Source: Rodentibacter sp. Ppn85 (GTDB lineage: Bacteria > Pseudomonadota > Gammaproteobacteria > Enterobacterales > Pasteurellaceae). From it: a stretch of 39,638 nt of DNA. Positions 17,250 through 30,851 of this stretch are shown here, one piece after another. Both the position numbers and the translations under genes were made by a program. A model generated the notes under the pieces. It saw only the letters and a list, made by a program, of their open reading frames with translations, searched no databases and was not told the origin of the DNA. Location of the stretch: assembly GCF_001999335.1 (NCBI RefSeq), contig NZ_MLHS01000027.1:1-39638 (forward strand), written 5' to 3'. The number at the start of each line of letters is the position of its first letter. The stretch's first letter is position 1.

Positions 17250-18482
17250 ATGAAAAAACAACCTTCCATTTTCGGTGGTTCCTGTATTATTGCCAGTGTT
17301 TGCGTGGGCGCGGGAATGCTTGGATTACCCACCTCAGGTGCAGGCGCATGGACAATATGGTCTGCTGTCGCAATTTGTTTAACTATGATACTCATGACAT
17401 TATCAGGCTGGTTATTACTTGAAGCTTACTCCACTTATGATTTAAGAGCGTCATTTAGTACTGTCACGAAAGATATGTTAGGTTCCACCATTAATGCTAT
17501 TAATAATCTTGCCGTCTATTTCGTAGGAGGAATTTTACTTTATGCTTACACCACTGCATCTGGCGGCATCATAGAAAACTTAATTAAACCATGGATTAAC
17601 TTAGGTTCTTCCGGATTAGCCATTTGTTCGACCATATTCGTATTAGTCTTTTCGTATTTTGTTTGGCATTCCACTCGTATTGTAGACCGTATTTCCGTAT
17701 TACTTATTGTATTTATGGGGCTCACTTTTGTTATTAGTATCTCTGGCTTAGCCGTCAATATTTCTTTGGATAAGCTTTTTGATATTGGAGGAAAAGAGGG
17801 CGCTTATGCAAAATATGCTATTGGTATGTTTCCGGTTGCCTTAACTTCCTTTGGTTATCATCACTCCGTTTGTAGTATGCGTGCGTATTACGGCGAGGAA
17901 CGGAAAGCAAAATATGCCATTTTAGGAGGAACAGGGATTGCCCTAACACTTTACCTCATTTGGGTTTTTGTTATTTTTGGCAATCTTCCGCGTGATCAAT
18001 TTGCACCTATTCTGGAGAGTGGCGGAAATTTAGATGTATTACTGAATACCCTAGGTAATGTCATTGAATCAAATACAGTAAAACAAATGATCAATGCGTT
18101 TTCTATCGCTGCCATTTTATCCTCCTTTATTGGCGTAGGATTAGGCGTATTTGATTATCTTGCCGATTTCTTCAAATTTGACGACAGCAAAACCGGGCGC
18201 GCAAAATCTTGGATTGTCACCTTCTTGCCCCCCCTAATTATGTCAATCCTATTTCCATTGGGTTTCTTAAAAGCCATTGGTTACGCTGGTGCGGTGGCAA
18301 CGATTTGGACTTGTATTATTCCGGCACTTTTGGTTTATAAATCAAGAAAACGTTACCACACGACGGGATTTCGCGTTGGTGGAGGAAACGGATTAATTAT
18401 TTTTACTGCTTTATTTGGTGTATTTGTTGCCATCGCCCATTTTTTAGCGATGTTTAATTATCTGCCTAACTTTAAAGGTTAA
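17250..18482 (+). CDS. tnaB: Tryptophan permease of the tna operon
   Basis: Inner-membrane aromatic amino acid:H+ symporter of the Mtr/TnaB/TyrP (HAAAP) family; 410 aa with about eleven membrane segments. Family blocks visible: GSCIIASVCVGAGMLGLP at the first helix, GWLLLEAYSTYD, FPVALTSFGYHHSVCSMRAYYG (in parts), SSFIGVGLGVFDYLADFF and TFLPPLIMSILFP. Position 89 nt after tnaA, behind a partial terminator, argues for tryptophan rather than tyrosine. AAGG-like ribosome site upstream of the ATG. Confidence 0.9.
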   Translation: MKKQPSIFGGSCIIASVCVGAGMLGLPTSGAGAWTIWSAVAICLTMILMTLSGWLLLEAYSTYDLRASFSTVTKDMLGSTINAINNLAVYFVGGILLYAYTTASGGIIENLIKPWINLGSSGLAICSTIFVLVFSYFVWHSTRIVDRISVLLIVFMGLTFVISISGLAVNISLDKLFDIGGKEGAYAKYAIGMFPVALTSFGYHHSVCSMRAYYGEERKAKYAILGGTGIALTLYLIWVFVIFGNLPRDQFAPILESGGNLDVLLNTLGNVIESNTVKQMINAFSIAAILSSFIGVGLGVFDYLADFFKFDDSKTGRAKSWIVTFLPPLIMSILFPLGFLKAIGYAGAVATIWTCIIPALLVYKSRKRYHTTGFRVGGGNGLIIFTALFGVFVAIAHFLAMFNYLPNFKG

Positions 18483-18491
18483 TTTGGCAAC

Positions 18492-18526
18492 AAAAAAGTG
18501 CGGTCATTTTCAACCGTACTTTTTTT
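18492..18526. terminator. Bidirectional terminator from a USS and a one-base-off copy
   Basis: AAAAAAGTGCGGT (18492-18504) pairs with ACCGTACTTTTTT (18513-18525, one G-U pair), with As on the left and Ts on the right. It sits between the convergent tnaB and ABC transporter genes and can end both. Confidence 0.8.
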
Positions 18527-20183
18527 ACGACATCCGTCCGCTTTCTATTCGAATGACCTGATCGCAAATTGCCATAGTGGATTGGCGATGGCTGACAAGA
18601 ATAATAAGTTTATCCGCCTTAACATTGCGTAACGATTGTAAAATAATCGCTTCGTTTAAACTATCCAAATTACTTGTTGGTTCATCCAGCAAAATGATAG
18701 GAGCATTGTGTAAGAAAGCACGAGCAATGCCAATACGCTGTTTTTCCCCATCAGAAAGATTGCCGCCTAATTCCGTCATTTTAGTTTGATAACCTTCTGG
18801 TAAACTCATAATGAAATTGTGAATTGATGCCTGTTTAGCGGCTTCTATGATCTGCTCTTGCGTCGCAGAACGATGAGCAAGGCGAATATTTTCTTCAATC
18901 GTGTCATTAAAAATATAGGTTTGTTGGGTAATATATGCCATATTGTCGCGTAGACTCTTTGTATTGATCTCTGCAAGCGGTGTACCGTTAATGCAAATTT
19001 TCCCTTGTTGAGGATCGTAAAAACGCATTAAAAGCTTCAATAAAGTGCTTTTGCCACTCCCACTCCTACCATAAATACCCAAGATTTGTCCTTTATGTAA
19101 CCGAAAATTAATGTCCTTCAGAATTTGTTCATCCGCATAAGCAAAACTCAGGTTTTCTACACGAATTTCAGAAACCTTTTCTAAATTGACCGCACTTTCT
19201 ACCTCTTTTAATGCAGGCTGTTCCGCCAATAGACTCAATACTCGCTCACCGGATGCCAAAGTTTGCAATAAATTACTGGAAAGATTACTCAAGGCAATAA
19301 CCGGACCGTAACTCGACATCAATAAAATCACGCCGACTAAAAAACCGAAAAAGTCTATTTTATTAAAATAGAATAAAATCAGACCTGTGAATAAGATAAT
19401 AATATTAAAGGCTGATACGGCAATTTCTGTGTAAACTCGGACTTTGCCTTCTTGATCCTTGATTTTTCGGAAAGCCTGATCGATAGATTCGCTACGCTGT
19501 TGGATCTCATCTAAACGCTTTTTCGTGTAACCGAAAAGCTGAATTTCTTTCATACCACGGATGCTATCTAGGAAAAAATCGTTCATTTCCCCCACCAGTT
19601 CACGATATTGTCTGCCGTCTTCACGGGCTAATTTGGTCGTGATGATAGGCAAAACCACACCGATACAAAGATATGCAATAAGTGCTATTAAGGCAAACCA
19701 TGGGGAAAAATGAGCAAATACCGCAACTAAAATTGTAGAGGTAAGGAATGCAATCATAATCGGCGCAATGGTGTGGGCGTAAAATACTTCAAGCAACTCA
19801 ATATCATTTGTGACTAAAGATACAAGCTGGCCGGCTTGTTTATCTTGCAATTTAACAAACGCCAAACGTCGTAAGGCGGAAAAGACTTTATCACGCAACA
19901 ATGCCAGTAATTTGAAGGCAATATAATGACCGGACATTTGCTCCAAATAACGCAAAACCCCACGGGCAACGGCAAGTGTAATAAGTGCGGTTAAAATTTG
20001 AGTTAAATTTAAATGCCCGTCAAAACCAAGCAAATAAGCCAACCCCATTGCGCCCAGCACCATAATAAAAATCGCACTTAGAAAGCCGAGCGTTCCCATT
20101 GTGATGGTAAACAGCATAATATGCGCAAGCGGTTTGACCAACTGTAGCAATTGCCACATCACTAAAAATCCGTTTTTACGCAT
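18525..20183 (-). CDS. ABC half-transporter, membrane domain fused to ATPase (552 aa)
   Basis: Exporter-fold half-transporter: six membrane helices in about residues 1-310, then an ATPase domain with Walker A YGRSGSGKST, an altered signature NLSDGEKQR (LSDGE instead of LSGGQ), Walker B IILLDEPTSNLD with the catalytic Glu, and a switch His in SHRQST. Its start overlaps the stop of the 581-aa partner by 8 nt, so the two are made together and should form a heterodimer. The general layout recalls CydC/CydD, but the neighbour upstream in the same direction is a TonB receptor with Fur-like sites, so a role in heme or iron-siderophore handling (as in YbtPQ or IrtAB) is more likely. The substrate is not known. 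Confidence 0.85.
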   Translation of the reverse strand: MRKNGFLVMWQLLQLVKPLAHIMLFTITMGTLGFLSAIFIMVLGAMGLAYLLGFDGHLNLTQILTALITLAVARGVLRYLEQMSGHYIAFKLLALLRDKVFSALRRLAFVKLQDKQAGQLVSLVTNDIELLEVFYAHTIAPIMIAFLTSTILVAVFAHFSPWFALIALIAYLCIGVVLPIITTKLAREDGRQYRELVGEMNDFFLDSIRGMKEIQLFGYTKKRLDEIQQRSESIDQAFRKIKDQEGKVRVYTEIAVSAFNIIILFTGLILFYFNKIDFFGFLVGVILLMSSYGPVIALSNLSSNLLQTLASGERVLSLLAEQPALKEVESAVNLEKVSEIRVENLSFAYADEQILKDINFRLHKGQILGIYGRSGSGKSTLLKLLMRFYDPQQGKICINGTPLAEINTKSLRDNMAYITQQTYIFNDTIEENIRLAHRSATQEQIIEAAKQASIHNFIMSLPEGYQTKMTELGGNLSDGEKQRIGIARAFLHNAPIILLDEPTSNLDSLNEAIILQSLRNVKADKLIILVSHRQSTMAICDQVIRIESGRMS

Positions 20184-21921
20184 TTACCACCTCTCTAATT
20201 TGTTCTAAAGATTTTTGTTGTCGGAACATTTCCGCATAGGCGCCGTTTTCTGTTATTAAAGTAGTATGCGTACCTTGCTCAATCAATTTACCTTTTTCCA
20301 AAACATAAATATTATTTGCATTCACTGCGTTAGCAAGGCGATGAGAAATCATCACGATAGTTTTGTGTTGTTTAAATTGTTGGATAAATTTCAAGATCAC
20401 CTCTTCGCTTTCTACATCAATATTACTGGTGGCTTCATCAAAAATATAAAACTTCGCATTATGCAGCAACGCTCTAGCCAAGGCTAAACGCTGAATTTGA
20501 CCGCCGGATAAATTTGTCCCGCGGCTTAATAAAGGCATATCCAAACCGCCATTTTCACGCACAAAGTCGGCTAAATTGACTTGTTCCAAACATTGGTAAA
20601 TTTGCTCATCGGAGGCTTCGGCTTTCGCCATTTGCATATTTTCACGCAAGGAACCTTTAAACACGTAGCTGCTATGGCTAACCAGTGAAACATTTTCGTA
20701 AAAGGAAGTGCGGTTAATTTCAACGACATTTTGTCCATTAAATAAAATCTCACCTTTCTGCGCTTTGTAAAATCCCATTAATAACGATACCAGTGTAGAT
20801 TTTCCGCAACCGCTTTTACCAACAAAAACAGTGAGTTGATTTGCCGGAATCGTTAAATTCAAACCTTGAATCGCTTGTTTTTCCTCGGAATAGGCAAAAT
20901 GTAAATCCTGTATTTCTACATGCACATTATTTTTTGCAGCAAAACCGACCGCACTTTGTTGTGTTTCTAGCGGCGTATCAAGCAAAATAAAAATCTTATC
21001 GGAGGCAGCTTTACCGTTCATTGCCACATGGAAAAAAGAACCCAATAAACGCAAGGGAATAAAAAATTCCGAGGCAAGTAAGATAAACAAAATCACACCT
21101 AAAATACTGATTTGGTTCTCTTGATATTGCAAAAGTGCGGTTAATATCCCGACAGCCGCGCCACCATAGGCGAGTAAATCCATTAATGAAACAGAATTAA
21201 GCTGCATTGTCAGCACTTTCATTGTAATGGTGCGAAACTGTTCCGCTTCCGCATCCATTTGTTTGGCTTTATAGCCGTCATCTTGATAGATTTTTAGTGT
21301 AATCAAACCCTGTAAATTATCTAAAAAACTACTTCCCAACCCGACATAGATCGCCCAATATTTTGCCAAGAGTTTTTTGGCAATTTTATTCACGGCAATA
21401 ATAGACATCGGGATAAGCGGCACGCACACCAGCAAAATGAATGTGGTCGGTGCATTAAAAAAGACCAAGAAAAAGAACAACGTGAGGGGAGCAAGCAAGC
21501 TATAAAATAACTGGGGTAAATAACGCCCAAAATAGATTTCTAATTGCTCCACGCCTTCTGAGGCAATCTGAATAGTACTTGAGGTGGATTGTTGATGTAC
21601 CTGATTAATAGGCATCCCCGCCAATTTACGATAAATCAAACTGCGTAATTCGTGTTTCACCCTTGTGCTGGCAAAATAAGATGCCTGTACGGATTTTTTA
21701 CCGACAAATACTCGCAGAGCAAGTGCAGCCAGCAAAATTGCGCCCAAACCAACCGCACTTGGTATGCGAAGATCGCCTAAAAATGAGGCTTGTAGGATAT
21801 ATGAAAATACTACAGCCGTGACAATTCCCCCGACTAAAGCAAGCCAGTTCCACAGTACTGTAACTGCAATCCATTTTTTACTCTCCGCCACAGTATTAAT
21901 CAGACGTTTATCTATCATCAT
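20176..21921 (-). CDS. ABC half-transporter, membrane domain fused to ATPase (581 aa)
   Basis: Partner of the 552-aa half-transporter. Six membrane helices in the first ~310 residues are followed by a canonical ATPase domain: Walker A GKSGCGKST, signature NLSGGQIQR, Walker B FYIFDEATSNID, H-loop SHRLANA. One ATPase is canonical and its partner has an altered signature; asymmetric pairs are common in heterodimeric exporters. The start is 30 nt from the stop of the TonB receptor gene, so receptor and transporter probably form one transcript. Three uptake signals lie inside. Recognised as the CydD-like ABC family by pattern; the transported molecule is inferred only. Confidence 0.85.
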   Translation of the reverse strand: MMIDKRLINTVAESKKWIAVTVLWNWLALVGGIVTAVVFSYILQASFLGDLRIPSAVGLGAILLAALALRVFVGKKSVQASYFASTRVKHELRSLIYRKLAGMPINQVHQQSTSSTIQIASEGVEQLEIYFGRYLPQLFYSLLAPLTLFFFLVFFNAPTTFILLVCVPLIPMSIIAVNKIAKKLLAKYWAIYVGLGSSFLDNLQGLITLKIYQDDGYKAKQMDAEAEQFRTITMKVLTMQLNSVSLMDLLAYGGAAVGILTALLQYQENQISILGVILFILLASEFFIPLRLLGSFFHVAMNGKAASDKIFILLDTPLETQQSAVGFAAKNNVHVEIQDLHFAYSEEKQAIQGLNLTIPANQLTVFVGKSGCGKSTLVSLLMGFYKAQKGEILFNGQNVVEINRTSFYENVSLVSHSSYVFKGSLRENMQMAKAEASDEQIYQCLEQVNLADFVRENGGLDMPLLSRGTNLSGGQIQRLALARALLHNAKFYIFDEATSNIDVESEEVILKFIQQFKQHKTIVMISHRLANAVNANNIYVLEKGKLIEQGTHTTLITENGAYAEMFRQQKSLEQIREVVNA

Positions 21922-21951
21922 AAAATGATGTCTCCTATTTTTATTGATGAA

Positions 21952-24453
21952 TTAAAAACGAATTTCGACGGAGGCGGAATAATTTCTGCCCGGTGCATAA
22001 AAACGCTCTAATCCCTGTCCTTTATCCCAATCCACTGTATTTACTGTTGAACGGCGGTTTAATCCGCGTAAGCTGTCCCAAGTGTGATATTTACGGTTGA
22101 ATAAATTGTAAACGCCGGCGCGCAATGTGATATTGGAAAACGGTTTGTAATAGCCGAATAAATCAAAGACGAAGGCTTTATTATTCAACCAACGATAGGT
22201 TTCGGTTTTAAGGTAACTTTCCGTTTTTTTACAAACTTGACCGCCAGACCAGTAATCAAAGCCCGATTCAACACATCTTTCCGCCATTTCCGAGACTTGG
22301 GCATCCTTTGGTTTTTTATTGCCTAAGTAGGTCAATCTGGAGAAAATTCCCCATACGCCGTTTGGATCTTTATAATCCAAGCCGATAATGATTTTCAGCG
22401 GTTGAATAGATAATAGGCTGTCAGAGGTGGACAATTTACCTTTGCTGTAACCTAATGCACCTTGCAGTTTTAATCCGTTTGGTAGTGGAGAAAAAAGTTG
22501 ATGTAAATCTAAGCTGCCTTTAAATTCAATTCCCTTGATTTTGGCTTTATCCAAATTCACCATTTGTTGGTAATAATCGTCCTGTTTGTCGGTACAGCCG
22601 GTGTAGTATTTTGCATACCAATCACAATGTGGATTTGTACGGGTAATCACGGTTTCTTGCTCAAATAAAAAGTGGCGGTAATGGGTTTGGTATAGGCTAA
22701 TATCCATTTCACCGTATTTTCCCTTCCCTTGTAAAAAGAGATGATGATTTTGACTTTTTTCCGACTTCAAATCGGGGTTTGCTGCCCAGTTGCCGTAAGG
22801 GCTTTCAAAGGTAAAAAACATTTCCGACGCAGTAGGCACACGATATCCCGTACTAAATTGATAGCCCAGCTTCCAAGTTTCATTAATTTGGGCATCTAAA
22901 CCGGCTAATCCACTCCAATTATTAAAGACTTTACCGTCCATATCCACTTCGCTACATAATCTGCCGAACCCGGAACTTTTGCCGCAAGGAACATTGGGAT
23001 CAATATGTTGGGGTTTCACTTTTTCATAATGATAGCCAAGCCCGAATCTGGCAGAAAATATATCATTGAAAATAAGGTGATCCCGTAGGGTCAACGTATA
23101 TTGTTTGGTTTTTATCGGATATTGAATCGTATAAATTTCCCGTTTATTCAGACTGCCATCCGGATTTAGCACATCATCTTGGTTGATATTCTCAAACTCT
23201 CTTTTTGCCAAAGACGTTTTTAATTTGAGTTGGTGTTCTATATTCCAAAGGGTGAGAGACTGACTGTCTAAGGTTAATGAAACCCGATAAAAATCGGTTT
23301 TAAGATTGCGGTTATCGCGGTGTTGTAGGTAGCCTTTTTGATAAATAAATCCGTCGTTATAATTTCCGCCTACCCGTTCATACGAACCTTTGTAATTAAT
23401 CGCGCTATTTTCAGTTTTTTGATAATCAACATCCGTTCGGACTAAAGAAACGACATCGGATTCAGGCGCCCATTCATAGAACACATTGAAATTAAGGCGT
23501 TTTTGTCGATCATCGGCTTCACGCCAGTAAGTCATTAACGAGTAGGATTTTTCATCAGTATAATTGCTGTTTCTTTGTCCGTTTAAAGAGAGACCTAAGC
23601 GATGACCGGGCATAAAGTTCCAACCGAGTTTGGCTAAGAAACTGTGATTTGTGTGTTTTGACGGATCGGGATGGATTCGTGCCGCGCCGATTTCTGCCCT
23701 CCTTTCAATATCTCTCGGCGTGTCATATTTTCCGTTACTTTGCAGCGTAATATCACCTCCGGCACTTTCGGTTTCTTGCCCGCGTCGCTGAGAATAAATT
23801 AAAAGCGCATCAATATTTTCGCCCACATAGCCGAAGCCGAGCGTATTCGTCCATTGCTGATTTTTGCCAGTATAACTGGAACGTAAAAAGCCGCCAAGGG
23901 ATTTTCCGCTGCTAACAATATCGGTCGCCTCTAAGGTGTGGTAATTAACATTACCGCCGAGTGAGCCGCTACCAAAAGATAAGGAATCGGAGCCTCTAAC
24001 AATCTCAATATTACGGATTAATTCGGGATCGATACTTAATCTGGAGTTATTAAAATTCCCGTAGCGGGAATATAACGAGTTTTCTTCCGAATCAGGTAGG
24101 GATACGCCGTCAATACTGATTCCTACCCGATTCCCTTCTACACCGCGCATCGCAAAGCCTTTCAAGCGACGACCATTATCGGAAATACCGACGTCCGTGG
24201 AGTAACGGACTAAATCGGATGTGTCTCTAATCAGTTCGTTTTGAATAGTATTGGCATTTTTTTTGATCACTGCCGGTGTTTTATGTACTTCATTTTGAGT
24301 TGCAAGTTCCGTATTGACATTGATTGTTTCCAATTCGACGGAAGGTGCGGTCGGATTTTCCGATGTTTCGCCAAAAACAGCATGACTATAAACGGCAACA
24401 AGTAAGGCGATTGGAGAATATTTTAGAAATTTTTGATGATTTTTTGGGTGCAT
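21952..24453 (-). CDS. TonB-dependent hemoglobin/transferrin-type receptor
   Basis: Outer-membrane receptor that uses TonB energy to import heme or iron. Signal peptide to about residue 28 (cleavage near VFG/ET), TonB box ELETINV near residue 41, plug domain with RGVEGNRVGISIDGVSLPD and IEIVRGSDSLSFGSGSLGG, then a 22-strand barrel with the C-terminal plug box YNLFNRKYHTW and a final aromatic F. This is the TonB hemoglobin/transferrin/lactoferrin receptor family; 833 aa is a normal length. The heme-receptor FRAP...NPNL region appears as YRVP...NPDL (about residues 535-561) without the conserved His between them. There are no CCAA tetranucleotide repeats, unlike phase-variable Hgp proteins. Ligand unknown. 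Confidence 0.88.
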   Translation of the reverse strand: MHPKNHQKFLKYSPIALLVAVYSHAVFGETSENPTAPSVELETINVNTELATQNEVHKTPAVIKKNANTIQNELIRDTSDLVRYSTDVGISDNGRRLKGFAMRGVEGNRVGISIDGVSLPDSEENSLYSRYGNFNNSRLSIDPELIRNIEIVRGSDSLSFGSGSLGGNVNYHTLEATDIVSSGKSLGGFLRSSYTGKNQQWTNTLGFGYVGENIDALLIYSQRRGQETESAGGDITLQSNGKYDTPRDIERRAEIGAARIHPDPSKHTNHSFLAKLGWNFMPGHRLGLSLNGQRNSNYTDEKSYSLMTYWREADDRQKRLNFNVFYEWAPESDVVSLVRTDVDYQKTENSAINYKGSYERVGGNYNDGFIYQKGYLQHRDNRNLKTDFYRVSLTLDSQSLTLWNIEHQLKLKTSLAKREFENINQDDVLNPDGSLNKREIYTIQYPIKTKQYTLTLRDHLIFNDIFSARFGLGYHYEKVKPQHIDPNVPCGKSSGFGRLCSEVDMDGKVFNNWSGLAGLDAQINETWKLGYQFSTGYRVPTASEMFFTFESPYGNWAANPDLKSEKSQNHHLFLQGKGKYGEMDISLYQTHYRHFLFEQETVITRTNPHCDWYAKYYTGCTDKQDDYYQQMVNLDKAKIKGIEFKGSLDLHQLFSPLPNGLKLQGALGYSKGKLSTSDSLLSIQPLKIIIGLDYKDPNGVWGIFSRLTYLGNKKPKDAQVSEMAERCVESGFDYWSGGQVCKKTESYLKTETYRWLNNKAFVFDLFGYYKPFSNITLRAGVYNLFNRKYHTWDSLRGLNRRSTVNTVDWDKGQGLERFYAPGRNYSASVEIRF

Positions 24454-24485
24454 AGTGGAGTTACCTTAGGTGATTGATAAAAATT

Positions 24486-24544
24486 TGAGAAACGTTATCA
24501 ATTATAAAGTAACCTGAATACTATGCCAATGAGAATTATTCCTA
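24486..24544 (-). promoter_or_regulatory. Receptor promoter with two Fur-like boxes
   Basis: On the minus strand TTGGCA (complement 24524-24529) and a perfect TATAAT (complement 24501-24506) are 17 bp apart. TGAGAAACGTTATCA (24486-24500) over the start and TGAGAATTATTCCTA (24530-24544) just upstream of -35 each resemble the Fur consensus TGATAAT-N-ATTATCA (11 of 14 for the first, somewhat fewer for the second). This fits iron repression. Confidence 0.6.
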
Positions 24545-24569
24545 TCCTTTTCTAGGATTTTCTTCCCAC

Positions 24570-24598
24570 AAAAAACCCGCCAAATAGCGGGCTTTTTT
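24570..24598. terminator. gyrB terminator
   Basis: CCCGC (24576-24580) and GCGGG (24587-24591) form a stem with A-run on one side and T-run on the other, 11 nt past the gyrB stop on the minus strand. Confidence 0.8.
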
Positions 24599-24608
24599 GA
24601 TCATCGGA

Positions 24609-27041
<2,433 letters not shown>

Positions 27042-27068
27042 CTATTTTGTAAATGAAAATTGGGCGAG

Positions 27069-27096
27069 ATTATAGCAAAAAATGCGCTAATTAGCG
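27069..27096 (-). promoter_or_regulatory. Probable gyrB promoter
   Basis: On the minus strand a perfect TATAAT (complement 27069-27074) lies 37 nt before the gyrB ATG. The 12-bp palindrome CGCTAATTAGCG (27085-27096) covers the space between it and a poor -35, so a bound factor or supercoiling sensitivity is possible. Confidence 0.5.
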
Positions 27097-27148
27097 AATA
27101 ATTACCAAAAAGGCTCTTATTCTAAAAAGCTGTTCCTTGAGGTGAAAA

Positions 27149-27763
27149 TTATCCGGTATGACGTTCTTTCAATTTACTGATCACATCAGCCCACGATAAT
27201 CCCGCATCCTGTAATAGGACCGTGAGGTGATAAGCTAAATCGGCGGCTTCGCAAATGGTTTCTTCCCTATCTTTCACCGTGGCGGCAAGAGCCGTTTCTA
27301 CGCCTTCTTCGCCAACTTTCTGTGCAATACGTTTTGTGCCTTTAGCGTAAAGTTGGGCGGTGTAAGAAGTTTGCGGATCGACCCCTTTACGGCTGGCAAT
27401 TAACCGCTCTAATTTGCTGAAAAAGATCCAATCCGGCTCGCTTTTTTCAAATTGATGAAAGCAGCTTTCCGCCCCTGTATGGCAGGTATTGCCCATCGGT
27501 TCGGCCAAAATTAAGAGGCTATCGTTATCGCAATCAAGGCTCATATCCATCACGTTGAGGAAATGCCCCGAGTTTTCCCCTTTCGTCCATAGCCGCTGCT
27601 TGGTGCGGGAATAAAAGGTCACCCGCTTTTCATTTAAGGTTTTTTCTAAGGCTGCTTGGTTCATATAACCCAACATCAGCACTTCGCAGGTTTGAATATG
27701 TTGAACGATAACAGGGAGAAGATTATCAATTTTTTGCCAGTTGATTTGGGTTAGATTTAGCAT
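27149..27763 (-). CDS. hisI: Bifunctional phosphoribosyl-AMP cyclohydrolase / -ATP pyrophosphatase
   Basis: Catalyses steps 2 and 3 of histidine synthesis; often written hisIE. 204 aa (E. coli 203). N-terminal cyclohydrolase: [29 protein letters not shown], the DCDND metal site and [10 protein letters not shown] with Zn-binding Cys. C-terminal pyrophosphohydrolase: [30 protein letters not shown]. Last gene of the his operon. Its start lies inside the 3' end of the DUF2726 gene (38-nt overlap in another frame), so the cargo has fused into its translation start region. Confidence 0.96.
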   Translation of the reverse strand: MLNLTQINWQKIDNLLPVIVQHIQTCEVLMLGYMNQAALEKTLNEKRVTFYSRTKQRLWTKGENSGHFLNVMDMSLDCDNDSLLILAEPMGNTCHTGAESCFHQFEKSEPDWIFFSKLERLIASRKGVDPQTSYTAQLYAKGTKRIAQKVGEEGVETALAATVKDREETICEAADLAYHLTVLLQDAGLSWADVISKLKERHTG

Positions 27764-28169
27764 TCTGTTCCTCTAAATATAAATGAAGGTATTTGGTCAT
27801 TGCCTCTAGTTGAATTTGGTCATTTTCGTCATCAAACTCAAGGTATTTTATATTGGCTTTTCGGCAAGCCTCTCTTTTTATCGCATCCCGCTCAATCGCA
27901 TTTTGTTGATAATGCCCCTTTCCTTGATATTCAATCGCAATCACGGGATAGCCTTTTCGATCGATAATTAAAAAATCGATCCGTTTACTGTTAATTAAAG
28001 CAAAATGTCGATTGTCTTTTGTCGCTAATATTTCGCCCATTGACACTTGCGAAAATAACCGAAAATATTGCCTATTCTCAATACTGCTTAATCGCTGTGT
28101 TATTTTTAGAAATAGCTGATATTCCGATTTATTCATTAAAGGTTTTTTAGTAAAAATGGCCTCTGACAT
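27726..28169 (-). CDS. DUF2726 nuclease-like protein, N-terminus lost
   Basis: Function unknown. The 147-aa ORF resembles DUF2726: [46 protein letters not shown] and the [13 protein letters not shown] helix. The D...E-x-(Q/K) layout recalls PD-(D/E)XK nucleases, though the exact catalytic Lys is uncertain (EYQGK). DUF2726 proteins usually begin with a membrane helix. Here the helix is encoded in the same frame immediately upstream (28236-28310) but is cut off by one TGA, and no other stop intervenes. The ATG at 28169 has no good ribosome site. It sits between hisF and hisIE and overlaps hisIE by 38 nt, an unusual neighbour for histidine synthesis. Probably a decaying gene or one expressed by reinitiation. 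Confidence 0.65.
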   Translation of the reverse strand: MSEAIFTKKPLMNKSEYQLFLKITQRLSSIENRQYFRLFSQVSMGEILATKDNRHFALINSKRIDFLIIDRKGYPVIAIEYQGKGHYQQNAIERDAIKREACRKANIKYLEFDDENDQIQLEAMTKYLHLYLEEQNAKSNPNQLAKN

Positions 28170-28310
28170 CAGCGCTAAATGACTTTTCTCATTTGATGAG
28201 AACGCAATTTGCTGACGGTTTTTTCGCTTATATCACCTAGGCTTGAATAAAACAATCATAAAACAGAGAAAGAGAAATAAAATAATTTCACCGATTAATC
28301 GTAAATCCAT
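28170..28310 (-). pseudogene. Detached membrane-anchor start of the DUF2726 gene
   Basis: An ATG at 28310 with GAGG 8 nt upstream opens a 25-codon ORF: MDLRLIGE, then a strongly hydrophobic helix rich in Leu, Ile and Phe, then FKPR and TGA (28235-28233). The same frame continues without another stop through 21 codons (YKRKNRQQIA...) into the DUF2726 ORF at 28169. Suppressing the one TGA would give a 194-aa anchored protein with positive-inside residues. Alternatively the 25-residue peptide is a free small membrane protein. Confidence 0.6.
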
Positions 28311-28362
28311 TATTTAACCTCACTAAACAGTTTGCAATATTATCCAAATAAAAGACCGCTTG

Positions 28363-30730
<2,368 letters not shown>

Positions 30731-30748
30731 TGCTTATTACCCCCAATT

Positions 30749-30768
30749 TACTGTAATTATATTCAGTA
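30749..30768 (-). promoter_or_regulatory. SOS (LexA) box over the promoter of the DinD-like gene
   Basis: TACTGTAATTATATTCAGTA matches 17 of 20 bases of the LexA consensus and keeps CTG-N10-CAG exactly. On the minus strand it contains a perfect TATAAT (complement 30756-30761), 26 nt before the ATG, so bound LexA would block the promoter. Confidence 0.78.
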
Positions 30769-30800
30769 AATTTGTTAGCGCCATCACTCTCATTCAGTTT

Positions 30801-30816
30801 TACGATCAAGATCACA
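30801..30816 (-). promoter_or_regulatory. Weak CRP-like site upstream of the DinD-like gene
   Basis: On the minus strand TGTGATCTTGATCGTA keeps 13 of 16 bases of the ideal CRP core. Its centre is about 60 bp from the predicted start, and the -35 is poor, so activator dependence is possible. Confidence 0.25.
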
Positions 30817-30851
30817 GAATTTGCAACAAAGGCGAACGATCTCACCGCTTG

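Noticed and set aside
18525-21921. ABC pair as cydDC
   Set aside because: Layout is similar, but the operon neighbour is a Fur-controlled TonB receptor and no cydAB is nearby, so I left the symbol empty.
21952-24453. Phase variation of the receptor by CCAA repeats, as in Haemophilus hgp genes
   Set aside because: No tetranucleotide tract is present near the start or elsewhere in the gene.
24540-24558. TCCTA/TAGGA hairpin near the receptor promoter
   Set aside because: Only 5 bp, no T-run and no functional context beyond chance.
28233-28235. TGA as a selenocysteine codon in the DUF2726 gene
   Set aside because: It lies between a membrane helix and a basic linker, not at a redox or catalytic site, and I see no clear SECIS-type hairpin right after it.
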